Assembly (NCBI RefSeq): GCF_003015185.1
Contig: NZ_CP027860.1
Coordinates: forward strand, 3,896,501-3,960,500
DNA length: 64,000 bases
Reading direction: 5' to 3'
Source of the DNA: Ahniella affigens
GTDB lineage: Bacteria > Pseudomonadota > Gammaproteobacteria > Xanthomonadales > Ahniellaceae
This document shows, piece after piece, positions 45,109-53,781 of the stretch. The notes under the pieces were generated by a model. It made no database searches and had not been told where the DNA came from. It saw only the letters and a list, made by a program, of their open reading frames with translations. Each line of letters opens with the position of its first letter. The stretch's first letter is position 1. Both the position numbers and the translations under genes were made by a program.

Positions 45109-45235
45109 ACGCTCACTCCACGTTGGGGTGAGCGGATCATGCGCTTTGCTTATGGCGGGCTATGGCCACGCTCCGGTCGGGCTCAGGCCGGTGCGCGGCG
45201 TTTTTTCGGGCAGCCCTATTGTGCTGCAACAAAGG

Positions 45236-45281
45236 CGCCTCTGAACAAGTTCAGAGGCGACGCGGGCCATGGATGGCCCGC
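45236..45281. repeat. Double-hairpin intergenic element, copy 1
   Basis: Hairpin 1 is perfect: CGCCTCTGAAC-AA-GTTCAGAGGCG (45236-45259). Hairpin 2 follows after two bases: GCGGGCCAT-GG-ATGGCCCGC (45262-45281). The first hairpin and the junction recur in reverse orientation at 61543-61605, with 26 of 28 bases equal. Its position downstream of the cco operon suggests it may end that transcript, but the T-run is weak. Confidence 0.75.
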
Positions 45282-45290
45282 CCAAAAGGA

Positions 45291-45596
45291 TCAGCCCTGC
45301 TCTTTCGACTTCCGGGGTGGATTGAAACGACTGCCTGGCCGGAGCAGAATCCACGTGAACAGGCTGGAGGACACCGTCGCCGACCAGAACAGAAAGAACC
45401 CGATGGTGTATCCGGCCTCGCGGCTGATTTCCCATTCGTGGAAGGTAATGTCCCGCAATTGGAGCGGGTCGACCATGGCGAAGAACACCATGGTCGCCAC
45501 ACCTGCGGCAAAGAAAGACGGCCAGAGAATCGCGCCGAGCCGATGGCTCCAGGTTCGGGGCGGATGGTCAAAACGCGGCTCTGGCTGAACTTTCAT
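45291..45596 (-). CDS. Small membrane protein encoded at the end of the cco operon
   Basis: This is a 101-residue protein with two helices: ILWPSFFAAGVATMVFFAMV (about 24-43) and GYTIGFFLFWSATVSSSLFTW (about 62-82), then a basic tail. The ATG at 45596 has AGGAG eight bases upstream, inside the end of ccoP, and lies two bases after the ccoP stop. This is the place where ccoGHIS begins in many species, but the protein does not look like CcoH or CcoS. It may assist assembly or stability of the cbb3 oxidase; that is inferred from position only. Confidence 0.8.
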   Translation of the reverse strand: MKVQPEPRFDHPPRTWSHRLGAILWPSFFAAGVATMVFFAMVDPLQLRDITFHEWEISREAGYTIGFFLFWSATVSSSLFTWILLRPGSRFNPPRKSKEQG

Positions 45597-45598
45597 GA

Positions 45599-46492
45599 TT
45601 ACGGCTCCTGACGCAGTGACCACACATAGGCCCCAGCAAGACGGGCGCGCGTTTCACCAAGCAACGGGCCATGAGCAGGCATCTGGTTGGTCTTGCCTTC
45701 GCCAATGATGCGCGTGATCGTTGCCGTATCAGAACCATGCAGCCAGATGTGATCGGTCAGATTCGGCGCACCGAGCATCGTGTTCCCCGTGCCGTCCACG
45801 CCATGACAGGCAATGCACAGCGTCTTGAACGTGGTCTCGCCGCGCGCCGACAACTCTGACTTCTCACCGCCGGACAACGACTGCACATACGACACAACTG
45901 CCGGCAGCTGATTGCCCTCCGCCAACGCGGGACCCCAGGCCGGCATGGCACCGATTCGGCCATTCAGAATCGTCTCCAACATGCGATCAGGCGTACCACC
46001 CCACAGCCAATCGTTGTCGGTCAGGTTCGGGTAACCGTTCGCGCCCTGGGCGAGCGAACCATGGCACGCAGCGCAGTTATTGGCGAAGATGTTCTGGCCC
46101 ACTTGCACCGCTTCCGGGTCTTTGGCGAGCGCGTCGATCGGCTGACCTTCGAAACGCGCGTAACGCTCGTTCCAGATGGCTTGCATCTTGGCTTCCTCGT
46201 CCTGCAGCTGGGCGATCGAACTCCAACCCTTTGTGCCGCTGAAGGCGCCGAAGCCCGGATAGATCACCAGATACGCGATCGTAAAGAAGATCGTCAGGTA
46301 GAACATGTTGATCCACCACCGCGGGAGCGGTTTGTTCAACTCGGTGAGATTGCCATCCCAAACGTGGCCCGTGGTCTCGGCCTGATTGACCTTGTTGGCA
46401 CGGCGATGCGCCGTGTACCAAAGCAACCAGACGCAACCAGCGATGTTGAGCACCACCAGTGCGGCAATGTAGAACGACCAGAAACTGCTCAT
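45599..46492 (-). CDS. ccoP: cbb3-type cytochrome c oxidase subunit III (CcoP)
   Basis: This is a 297-residue dihaem cytochrome c subunit. Two membrane helices (SFYIAALVVLNIAGCVWLLW and MFYLTIFFTIAYLVIYPGF) flank a short loop with VWDGNLTELNKPLPRWW, a hallmark of CcoP. Two haem c sites follow: CAACH and CIACH, with methionine ligands probably in IGAMPAWGP and TNQMPAHGP. It passes electrons to CcoO and the catalytic subunit. The start at 46492 overlaps the ccoQ stop by four bases. Confidence 0.97.
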   Translation of the reverse strand: MSSFWSFYIAALVVLNIAGCVWLLWYTAHRRANKVNQAETTGHVWDGNLTELNKPLPRWWINMFYLTIFFTIAYLVIYPGFGAFSGTKGWSSIAQLQDEEAKMQAIWNERYARFEGQPIDALAKDPEAVQVGQNIFANNCAACHGSLAQGANGYPNLTDNDWLWGGTPDRMLETILNGRIGAMPAWGPALAEGNQLPAVVSYVQSLSGGEKSELSARGETTFKTLCIACHGVDGTGNTMLGAPNLTDHIWLHGSDTATITRIIGEGKTNQMPAHGPLLGETRARLAGAYVWSLRQEP

Positions 46493-46629
46493 TGGATTTC
46501 TCCTGAATCATGTTCCAGTGGCAGGCGTGCGGCCGCGTCAAACTCGCCCTTGCGGGCGTCGCTGTAGGCCCAGATCACTCCTGCAATAAAGCTGCCCAGC
46601 AGAATGGCGGTAACGATGCCAGAGATCAT
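46489..46629 (-). CDS. ccoQ: cbb3-type cytochrome oxidase small subunit CcoQ
   Basis: This is a 46-residue protein: MISGIVTAILLGSFIAGVIW forms one membrane helix, followed by AYSDARKGEFDAAARLPL and an acidic end. The pattern TAILLGSFIAGVIWAY-S..RK..FD is that of CcoQ/FixQ, which stabilises the complex. Both ends overlap neighbours by four bases (ATGA): the start with ccoO, the stop with ccoP. Its size makes it easy to miss. Confidence 0.93.
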   Translation of the reverse strand: MISGIVTAILLGSFIAGVIWAYSDARKGEFDAAARLPLEHDSGEIQ

Positions 46630-47474
46630 GGCGTGCCTCCGTTCTGTTCGCCGGCCTCGGCGTTGGGGGCCTCGGCTGCTGGTTCTGCTGCCGGTTCGCC
46701 CGTGGCGGCGTCGGTTGGCGCACCATCGGTTGACGCACCATCGGCTGGCGCAGCATCGGTGGCGGCCGCTTCCGGCGTCGCGGCATCCGCTGGCGCATCA
46801 GAAGCAGGCGTTACCTCGGCTGGCGCCGTCTCGGCCACTGGCGCTGGTGCCGCAGTGGTATTCGCGGCAATCGCCTTCGGCGCCCAACGTCCCAAAGACT
46901 GCAGGTACGCGACGAGCGCATCCATCTCGGACTTGTCGATCAACTCTGTTCCGGCCGCGTCGATCTCGACATCCGTGTAAGGATGACCCAAGGTCTTCAG
47001 GCCACGCAGGTTGGCAACCGTCTGCGCCACATCGACCTTGTTTGCATTCAGCCAAGGGTAGTTCGGCATGTTCGATTCGGGCACCAGATCGCGCGGGTTG
47101 TTCAAGTGCGTGCGATGCCAGTCATCGGAGTAACGACCGCCCACACGGGCAAGATCCGGACCAGTGCGTTTGCTGCCCCATTGGAACGGGCGGTCATAGA
47201 CCGATTCGCCCGCCAGCGAGTAGTGGCCATAGCGCTGCGTTTCAAAGCGCAGCGTGCGCACCATCTGCGAGTGGCAGTTGTAGCAACCTTCGCGAACATA
47301 GATATCGCGACCGGCCACTTCGAGGGCTGAGTAAGGCTTCATGCCCGGCAGCGGCTCGACCGATTCGGCGTTGTACATCAGCGGGATCAGCTCGGCGAGT
47401 CCACCAAAGGAAATCGCCACGGCAATCAGAATGCCCATCCAGCCGACATTGGTTTCTAGTTTTTCATGACTCAT
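46626..47474 (-). CDS. ccoO: cbb3-type cytochrome c oxidase subunit II (CcoO) with Ala/Pro-rich tail
   Basis: This is a 282-residue monohaem cytochrome c subunit. One N-terminal helix (WMGILIAVAISFGGLAELIP) is followed by the haem site YNCHSQMVRTL and the family stretch RTGPDLARVGGRYSDDWHR, with an axial methionine probably in SNMPNYPWL. The normal fold ends near residue 205 (YLQSLGRWAP). The last 75 residues are low complexity, rich in Ala, Pro, Thr and acidic residues, and would hang in the periplasm. This tail is not part of the core family. The gene is second in the ccoNOQP order, 15 bases after ccoN. Confidence 0.95.
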   Translation of the reverse strand: MSHEKLETNVGWMGILIAVAISFGGLAELIPLMYNAESVEPLPGMKPYSALEVAGRDIYVREGCYNCHSQMVRTLRFETQRYGHYSLAGESVYDRPFQWGSKRTGPDLARVGGRYSDDWHRTHLNNPRDLVPESNMPNYPWLNANKVDVAQTVANLRGLKTLGHPYTDVEIDAAGTELIDKSEMDALVAYLQSLGRWAPKAIAANTTAAPAPVAETAPAEVTPASDAPADAATPEAAATDAAPADGASTDGAPTDAATGEPAAEPAAEAPNAEAGEQNGGTP

Positions 47475-47489
47475 GATGTCGTCTCCTGA

Positions 47490-49010
47490 TCAGTGCGCAG
47501 CGGCAGGTTCAAGCACCGGCTGCGGTGCCACGTCCTTGGCCATCTGGAACGTCTTGATCATGTTCCAGACCATCAGCAACATGCCGAGGATCACCAGCAC
47601 GCCACCCAGCAGGCGGATTGCGTAGTACGGATACGTGAACTTGACGATTTCGACGAACGCGTAGGTCAGCGTGCCGTCCGGATTCGTCGCGCGGCTCATC
47701 AGACCTTGGCCCACACCCGAGATCCACATCGACGCGGCATACAAGAGCACGCCAATCGTGTGCACCCAGAAGTGGTAGTCGATCCACTTGCTCGAATACA
47801 TCTGCTTCAGGTTCAGCACCCGCGGGATCAGCATGTAGCAGGAGCCGATCGAGATCATCGCGACCCAACCCAGCGCACCCGAGTGCACATGGCCAATCGT
47901 CCAGTCGGTGTAGTGGCTCAGCGCATTGACGGTCTTGATCGACATCATCGGACCTTCGAAGGTCGACATGCCGTAGAAGCTCAAAGACACGATCAGGAAC
48001 TTGAGAATCGGGTCAGTGCGGAGCTTATGCCACGCGCCCGAGAGCGTCATGATGCCGTTGATCATGCCGCCCCAGCTCGGTGCCAGCAGCACCAGCGAGA
48101 ACACCATACCGAGCGACTGCGCCCAATCCGGGATCGCCGTGTATTGCAGGTGATGTGGGCCGGCCCACATGTAGATGGCGATCAACGCCCAGAAGTGCAC
48201 GATCGACAAGCGGTACGAGTAGATCGGACGCTCGGCCTGACGCGGCACGAAGTAGTACATCATGCCGAGGAAGCCGGCGGTCAGGAAGAATCCCACCGCG
48301 TTGTGGCCATACCACCACTGCACCATCGCATCGACCGCGCCCGCATAAATGGGGTAGCTGTGCATCAGTCCAGTCGGCAGCGCCAGCGAGTTGACGATAT
48401 GCAGCAACGCGACGGCAATGATGAAGGCACCAAAGAACCAGTTCGCCACATAGATGTGCTTGACTCGGCGCTTGACGATGGTGCCGAAGAACAGCACCGC
48501 ATAGGCGACCCAGACCACCGCAATCAGAATGTCGATCGGCCAGGCCAGCTCAGCGTATTCTTTGCCCTCGGTATATCCGAGCGGCAATGTAACGGCGGCC
48601 AACACAATGATCAGTTGCCAACCCCAGAACACAAAGCTCGCCAGCTTGTCGGAGATCAGACGGGCGTGACAGGTGCGCTGAACCACATAAAGGCTGGTGG
48701 CGAACAAGGCACAACCACCAAACGCAAAGATCACCGCGTTGGTGTGCAAAGGCCGAAGGCGGCCGTAGGTGAGAAACGGCAGATCGAAATTCAGTGCGGG
48801 CCAGAACAGTTGGGCGGCAATGATGACGCCGACCAACATGCCTACCACACCCCAAATTACGGTCATGACCGTAAATTGCTTGACGACTTTGTCGTTGTAC
48901 GTTTCTTTTGCGGGAATCACCGGCTTACTCCAGTTCGGGGTCCGGGCGAATAATGGGATGCGACGATTCGCCGCAGCTTGACTCAAGTCAAAGGAACCCA
49001 TGGTTTGCAT
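47490..49010 (-). CDS. ccoN: cbb3-type cytochrome c oxidase subunit I (CcoN)
   Basis: This is a 506-residue catalytic subunit that reduces oxygen at a haem b3-CuB site, with high oxygen affinity. It has about twelve helices and the expected histidines: [47 protein letters not shown] and [14 protein letters not shown]. The tyrosine-containing segment [12 protein letters not shown] follows the CuB helix, as expected for this class. The start at 49010 or 49001 cannot be separated; neither has a ribosome site. It is first in the operon ccoNOQP plus one small gene. One FNR-like half-site sits near 49074, too weak to call. Confidence 0.97.
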   Translation of the reverse strand: MQTMGSFDLSQAAANRRIPLFARTPNWSKPVIPAKETYNDKVVKQFTVMTVIWGVVGMLVGVIIAAQLFWPALNFDLPFLTYGRLRPLHTNAVIFAFGGCALFATSLYVVQRTCHARLISDKLASFVFWGWQLIIVLAAVTLPLGYTEGKEYAELAWPIDILIAVVWVAYAVLFFGTIVKRRVKHIYVANWFFGAFIIAVALLHIVNSLALPTGLMHSYPIYAGAVDAMVQWWYGHNAVGFFLTAGFLGMMYYFVPRQAERPIYSYRLSIVHFWALIAIYMWAGPHHLQYTAIPDWAQSLGMVFSLVLLAPSWGGMINGIMTLSGAWHKLRTDPILKFLIVSLSFYGMSTFEGPMMSIKTVNALSHYTDWTIGHVHSGALGWVAMISIGSCYMLIPRVLNLKQMYSSKWIDYHFWVHTIGVLLYAASMWISGVGQGLMSRATNPDGTLTYAFVEIVKFTYPYYAIRLLGGVLVILGMLLMVWNMIKTFQMAKDVAPQPVLEPAAAH

Positions 49011-49248
49011 CTGGCATCGTAAAAAACTCTGTCACCAAGCCACTCATCGGACTTACGGACTGGCCCTCACGAGTTGATTGAGCCAACCAATTGACCATCA
49101 AATCAGCGACTTGCGTGCGAGCGCGAGCACGTCGACCCACATGCCAGGCAATCGACGCATGGATCGGAACCAGGCCAGGCGACTGCCGACATGACAGCTC
49201 TGCATTTTCTCGTCATGCTGTTCACTTCCCTTGTTGCATCGTTTCCCC

Positions 49249-50304
49249 ATGGCTGCTACCGAACACTCCAACCCACCTTCCACCTTGCCGGATCAGCACA
49301 CTCGGGCGATTGGCCGCTGGCTACTGTTTTGTTGTGGGGTGCTCTTGGCCCTGGTGATGGTCGGTGGTGCGACACGCCTGACCGAGTCCGGGCTGTCGAT
49401 CGTCGAATGGAAGCCCGTCACCGGAGTGCTGCCGCCGATGTCGGAATCGGCCTGGCAGGCAGAACTGCAGCGCTACCGCGCCAGCCCGCAGTATCAGAAA
49501 GTCAATCGCGGCATGAGCGTCGACGAGTTCAAAACCATCTTCTGGTACGAGTACGTGCATCGACTATTGGCGCGACTTCTGGGGCTCTGCTTCGCGTTGC
49601 CGTTTTTCTGGTTCTTGCTGCGGGGGCGCATCCCGAGGCCGCTGCGCTGGCCGTTGGTCGGCGTGCTGCTCCTGGGCGCCGCGCAGGGCTACATGGGCTG
49701 GTACATGGTCAAGAGTGGGCTTGTCGACATACCGCGGGTCAGCCATTACCGGTTGACCGCACATTTGAGTCTGGCGTTGGCAATCTATGCGTCCATGTTC
49801 TGGATCGGGGTGAACGCGTTGTGGCCGCGCGCTGCGGGCGCCGCGCGAACCTCACGCCTGACGTGGCTGGCGTCCGGCCTTCTGGTCTTGACGATCCTAT
49901 TTGGCGCCCTGGTCGCTGGGCTGCGCGCAGGTTTGGTCTACAACACCTTCCCACTGATGGGCGGTCAATTCGTGCCACCGAACGCGCTGTTGTTTGAGCC
50001 TTGGTGGCTGAATTTCCTGGAGAACCTCGGCACCGTGCAGTTTACGCACCGGTGGCTGGCGATCAGCACATTGGCGGTAATCGGTATGGTGTTTTGGCGC
50101 GCCCGTGCCCGGGCGACCGGGCCAGGTCAGTCGCTGGCCCTGAAACTGCTGCTGGCGATGGTGCTCTTGCAGGTCACACTCGGCATCTCGACGCTGTTGC
50201 TGCACGTGCCCGTTTGGCTGGGCACGTTGCATCAAGGCGGCGCGGTGCTGGTGCTAAGCGCACTGCTCTGGTTTGGCAGTCGCGGTTTGTCGACAAAACC
50301 CTGA
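49249..50304 (+). CDS. ctaA: Haem A synthase (COX15/CtaA)
   Basis: This is a 351-residue membrane protein with eight helices that converts haem O to haem A. Motifs: MVGGATRLTESGLSIVEWKP, FWYEYVHRLLARLLGL, ARVSHYRLTAHL-like segment VSHYRLTAHLSLALAI, FTHRWLAISTL and LGTLHQGGAVLVL, each with a conserved His. ATG at 49249 is preferred; the frame extends upstream to a TTG at 49231. It is divergent from ccoN. The cbb3 enzyme uses haem b, not A, so this gene serves an aa3-type oxidase encoded elsewhere. No ctaB is adjacent. Confidence 0.95.
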   Translation: MAATEHSNPPSTLPDQHTRAIGRWLLFCCGVLLALVMVGGATRLTESGLSIVEWKPVTGVLPPMSESAWQAELQRYRASPQYQKVNRGMSVDEFKTIFWYEYVHRLLARLLGLCFALPFFWFLLRGRIPRPLRWPLVGVLLLGAAQGYMGWYMVKSGLVDIPRVSHYRLTAHLSLALAIYASMFWIGVNALWPRAAGAARTSRLTWLASGLLVLTILFGALVAGLRAGLVYNTFPLMGGQFVPPNALLFEPWWLNFLENLGTVQFTHRWLAISTLAVIGMVFWRARARATGPGQSLALKLLLAMVLLQVTLGISTLLLHVPVWLGTLHQGGAVLVLSALLWFGSRGLSTKP

Positions 50305-50324
50305 TCCACGTCGGCGCTTTGTCG

Positions 50325-51608
50325 CTACTCACGCCAGAACTCGATCCGGTGCCATGTTTCGGCCTCGGGTTGGTCTGGATCCACAGGTAGGCGCCGCAGC
50401 ATCAGCTCGTGTTGACCGACTGACAGATTGCGCACATCGATGAACGCGATGGCGCCACGTTGCTGGCTGTCTGGGTCGGTCGCGGCAATCAGGGTCACTG
50501 GCTGCGGCGCGCCATCAAGCCTTGGTTCCAGCATGCGCGCCAAGCAGCTCAGCCCCTCACCTTGGTTCCGCGCCGTTTCAGTCATCGCCTCAGGGCAGTG
50601 CGCCTGCATTGCGGCATTGAGGTTTCTTGGCCGATAGGGCACGAACAGTCGCAAGGTCTTGCCGCTCACCAAAGGTGACGGGATGAACGGCGATACGACC
50701 ACGCCATCCTGGTTGCGTCGATCAGCGTAGTGACCGTCAAACAGCAGATGATCCGCATAGGCCGTGCGCTTTGGCAGACCATCGAAGGCGCCATTGTCGA
50801 AGACCGATGCACGCATGACGATGCCCGTCGCGACGATCATCATCACCACTGCGATCAACAGCGAGATGCCAGCCATCGCCCACCGCGTCGGCATGTGCGA
50901 CACCGCAATGGCCAACAAAGGATTCTGATTCCGACCAAGGCCAATCCGTTGATAAAGGCCAAGCACGTATCGAATCACGGTACCGATTGCTGTCCCCTGG
51001 ATCCGCTTGCCGATCGTGGCATCGAGCCAGGTTGCCAGAATCAAGGGTACGCCGATACCGGCCAGCGTCCACCAGTAAACCGTAGCGATCAGGTCCATCG
51101 GCCAATCCTGATGCTGCGCCACCAAGAGCAGCACGGCCAGGAAACCGACGATCACTGCGGGGCCAACCATCATCAGCGCCACGGCGAAGCCCACTCCAAA
51201 TACCCAGGTCGCCCGGTTGTCGGCACGCTCGATCAGATCCGGAATCGGCACGGCGTGCTTCTCGCCAATTTCAGTACCAATCGGCGCACGCAGCCGGAAC
51301 TGGTCCCAACGGATGCCATCGGGATACACCGAATTCAGCCCAACCAGCGCGACCCAGTAGCCGCGCATCAGGAGATGGAGCACAAACGTCGCCGCCAGGA
51401 CCAATACCGAAAATTGCACATACAGAAACAACGTCACGAGCGCCTGCTGCACTGCCATCTCGTTCTGTGAAATCGCCCAGATGCTCCATCCTTCGACCGT
51501 CCCAGTCAGTTGCAGCAAGCCAAAAACCGTGGCACCGGAGATCAGCAGCTCCATGTCCCAGGTCGGCGTGGTGCGTTTTGGCAATTCGTGTTCGGGGGTA
51601 TCTGACAT
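50325..51608 (-). CDS. Polytopic membrane protein of unknown function
   Basis: This is a 427-residue protein from the ATG at 51608; an in-frame ATG at 51617 and a longer frame to 51695 are less likely. There are about six helices, including WDMELLISGATVFGLLQLTG, LVTLFLYVQFSVLVLAATFVL and MVGPAVIVGFLAVLLLVAQH, and a periplasmic C-terminal domain (about 290-427) rich in strands. A conserved-looking soluble loop contains YWVALVGLNSVYPDGIRWDQ. No catalytic or binding motif is evident, and I do not recognise the family. It converges on ctaA with a 20-base gap and is divergent from the POT transporter. Confidence 0.72.
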   Translation of the reverse strand: MSDTPEHELPKRTTPTWDMELLISGATVFGLLQLTGTVEGWSIWAISQNEMAVQQALVTLFLYVQFSVLVLAATFVLHLLMRGYWVALVGLNSVYPDGIRWDQFRLRAPIGTEIGEKHAVPIPDLIERADNRATWVFGVGFAVALMMVGPAVIVGFLAVLLLVAQHQDWPMDLIATVYWWTLAGIGVPLILATWLDATIGKRIQGTAIGTVIRYVLGLYQRIGLGRNQNPLLAIAVSHMPTRWAMAGISLLIAVVMMIVATGIVMRASVFDNGAFDGLPKRTAYADHLLFDGHYADRRNQDGVVVSPFIPSPLVSGKTLRLFVPYRPRNLNAAMQAHCPEAMTETARNQGEGLSCLARMLEPRLDGAPQPVTLIAATDPDSQQRGAIAFIDVRNLSVGQHELMLRRLPVDPDQPEAETWHRIEFWRE

Positions 51609-51740
51609 CGTTCGCATTCCGGTAAACACCCGGATTGAGACCGAATCCAGCAACGGATGCAAGGTGTTCCGGCAAATCAAGCGAGTTGACAGCATGGGTC
51701 AGCTGCGGCGAGCCGATGCCGTTAGCCCGCGCATGCTGGC

Positions 51741-51746
51741 TATACT
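51741..51746 (+). promoter_or_regulatory. Candidate -10 box of the POT transporter gene
   Basis: TATACT at 51741-51746 in the context TGGCTATACTCCC would start a transcript near 51753, 18 bases before the ATG at 51771, with CCGGAGCTGCC as ribosome site in between. No convincing -35 box was found at the proper distance. Confidence 0.4.
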
Positions 51747-51770
51747 CCCGGCACTTTGTCCGGAGCTGCC

Positions 51771-53504
51771 ATGAGCCAAGCCACCACTGCCAATGAACTA
51801 CTCGGCCACCCGAAAGGCCTGTACGTCTGCTTTCTGACCGAAATGTGGGAGCGCTTCGCGTTCTATGGCATGAAGGCTTTGCTGCTTTTGTACCTAACCA
51901 AGTACCACCTGTTTCCGGACGCCGACGGCTATGTGCTCCTCGGCACTTATGCTGGCCTCGCCTACGCGCTGCCTTTGATTGGCGGCATGCTGGCCGACCG
52001 CTATCTCGGCATGCGCAAGGCCGTGGTCTTCGGCGGCCTCTTGTTGGTGCTCGGACAACTGGGCATGGCTTATACCGGCCATGCGGCATCGGGCTCAGTC
52101 GACAACGCCACGCGCGACAATACTGCGGTGCAGGTGATGTATCTCGCACTGGCGCTGATCGCCGTGGGGGTCGGGTTTTTGAAGCCGAATATTTCGACGA
52201 TCGTGGGTCGGCTCTACAGTGAAAATGATCCGCGCCGGGACGCGGGCTTCACGATCTTCTATATGGGGATCAATGTCGGCGCCATGCTGTCGTCGATCAT
52301 CTGCGGCTTCATTGGCGAGAAGTATGGCTGGAGCTGGGGCTTTGGCATCGCCGGCGTGTTGATGCTGTTCGGCTTAGCCCAGTTCTTGCTCGGACAAAAC
52401 CACTTGCACGGGCATGCCGAGCCGCCTGATACCGAGAAGCTGCGGGCACGCCGCTTCGGACCGCTGTCTACCGAATGGATGATCTACCTGAGCGCGCTCG
52501 TGGCGGTGGTGGTGTTGCAGCAGGTGCTGCAGATCAAGCTGAGTTTTGCCTTCCTGACGGCGCTGGCGGGCGGTCACGAGGTAACGCTGACTGAAGTGGT
52601 GGCGACGGCCATGGGCCTTGGCCTGCTCGTATGGTTTGTCTGGTTTGTCAGCAAGATCACGCCGGCTGAGCGCGGTCGCATGATTGTCCTGATGGTGCTG
52701 ATCGTCATCAGCGCCGTGTTCTGGGCGCTCTATGAGCAGACGTACGGCTCCTGGGTGGCCTTTACCGACCGCACCATGAATCCGGACTTGTTCCCGCAGT
52801 TTGTCCGACGTGATGGCAGTACCACCATGCCCTGGTCAACGATGTCGCTGGTCTTGATTCCGGGCGGCGTGCTGCTGGCCATGCGCATCCAAGGGACCGC
52901 CCAGAAGTTGCTGCTCGGTCTGACCCTGGCCGGATCATTGTTGTTCCTGCTCCACGACATTCTGATCGTGCCGCAGAACGCGGGCTCGCTGACGTTCCTC
53001 GGCGCACTGTTCGTTGTGCTGCTGACACCGCTGTTCGCCTGGCTCTGGCCCGTACTCGACCGACTGAAACTGAATCCCAGCGCATCCGCCAAGTTTGGCT
53101 GGGGCCTGATCTTCGCCGGGTTGTCATTCGGCGTCCTGGTACTCGCTGCGCGGAGCGTCGGTGCTGACGGCCTCGTGTCGGTATGGTGGCTGGTACTCGC
53201 CTATCTGGTTCTCGAAATCGGCGAAATGGCGCTGTCGCCAGTTGGTTTGTCGGCGGTGACCACGCTGTCGGTTCCGCGCGTGGTGGGGCTCATGATGGGC
53301 GCTTGGTTCCTGGCTTCGGCATTCGGCGAAATGCTGGCCGGCCGCCTCGGGACACTCGCTGCCATGGACCCGACAACCGAGCGCAGTCAGGCGCTGTTGA
53401 CGTTTGGCAATTCGTTCCTGGTGCTGATGTTCGTGGGGCTCGCGTCGGGTGTCCTGATGCTGCTGCTGACGCCCATGATGAAGCGGCTCACGCAAAGCTC
53501 GTAA
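51771..53504 (+). CDS. Proton-dependent oligopeptide transporter (POT/PTR family)
   Basis: This is a 577-residue protein with about fourteen helices. It carries the family proton-coupling motif EMWERFAFYGMK (ExxERFxYYG type), GGMLADRYLGMRKAVVFGG and the PTR signature FTIFYMGINVGAMLSSIICG. It imports di- and tripeptides with protons. GGAG five bases before the ATG at 51771 decides the start over 51756. Length exceeds E. coli DtpA (500), because of extra helices between the two halves, as in many Gram-negative members. It is a single gene. Confidence 0.94.
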   Translation: MSQATTANELLGHPKGLYVCFLTEMWERFAFYGMKALLLLYLTKYHLFPDADGYVLLGTYAGLAYALPLIGGMLADRYLGMRKAVVFGGLLLVLGQLGMAYTGHAASGSVDNATRDNTAVQVMYLALALIAVGVGFLKPNISTIVGRLYSENDPRRDAGFTIFYMGINVGAMLSSIICGFIGEKYGWSWGFGIAGVLMLFGLAQFLLGQNHLHGHAEPPDTEKLRARRFGPLSTEWMIYLSALVAVVVLQQVLQIKLSFAFLTALAGGHEVTLTEVVATAMGLGLLVWFVWFVSKITPAERGRMIVLMVLIVISAVFWALYEQTYGSWVAFTDRTMNPDLFPQFVRRDGSTTMPWSTMSLVLIPGGVLLAMRIQGTAQKLLLGLTLAGSLLFLLHDILIVPQNAGSLTFLGALFVVLLTPLFAWLWPVLDRLKLNPSASAKFGWGLIFAGLSFGVLVLAARSVGADGLVSVWWLVLAYLVLEIGEMALSPVGLSAVTTLSVPRVVGLMMGAWFLASAFGEMLAGRLGTLAAMDPTTERSQALLTFGNSFLVLMFVGLASGVLMLLLTPMMKRLTQSS

Positions 53505-53570
53505 TCCAAGGGACGTCGTCGCGAGTCGATAGCTTGGGTTTCAGGCGAAGTCAGAACCGCCTGCATTGGC

Positions 53571-53588
53571 CGGGGCCAGACGGCCCCG
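53571..53588 (+). terminator. Hairpin after the POT gene, possible terminator
   Basis: CGGGGCC-AGAC-GGCCCCG (53571-53588) is a perfect seven-base stem located 66 bases after the stop at 53504. No T-run follows, so intrinsic termination is only possible and not shown. Confidence 0.35.
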
Positions 53589-53722
53589 ATCACGTGGTCA
53601 GCCACCCGTCCCGGGTGCCGTAGCCGTTCGCGCGTCGATGCCCTGGCATACGGAGCCTTGCCAGCACTGCAGACCCATCGCGAGCACGGACCACGGCTCA
53701 GTCCTTACCCCAGAAACAAGTA

Positions 53723-53752
53723 GGCGCAAGGGCCTGATCGGCTCCTTGCGCC
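53723..53752 (-). terminator. Hairpin terminator of the second CTERM protein gene
   Basis: GGCGCAAGG (53723-53731) pairs with CCTTGCGCC (53744-53752) across a 12-base loop, 29 bases after the stop at 53782. On the minus strand it is followed by TACTTGTTTC, a weak T-run. The position favours a terminator. Confidence 0.55.
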
Positions 53753-53781
53753 CGCTGGCACAACAAATGTTCGTGGCTAGC

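Noticed and set aside
47493-48953. A 486-codon plus-strand frame opposite ccoN
   Set aside because: CcoN is certain from its histidine ligands. The opposite frame is rich in His, Arg and Gln, with no ribosome site.
49074-49102. Possible FNR/Anr box upstream of ccoN
   Set aside because: TTGAT at 49074-49078 and the nearby ATCAA half-sites do not form TTGAT-N4-ATCAA in the right spacing. The best match on the minus strand has a three-base spacer and a mismatched first half.
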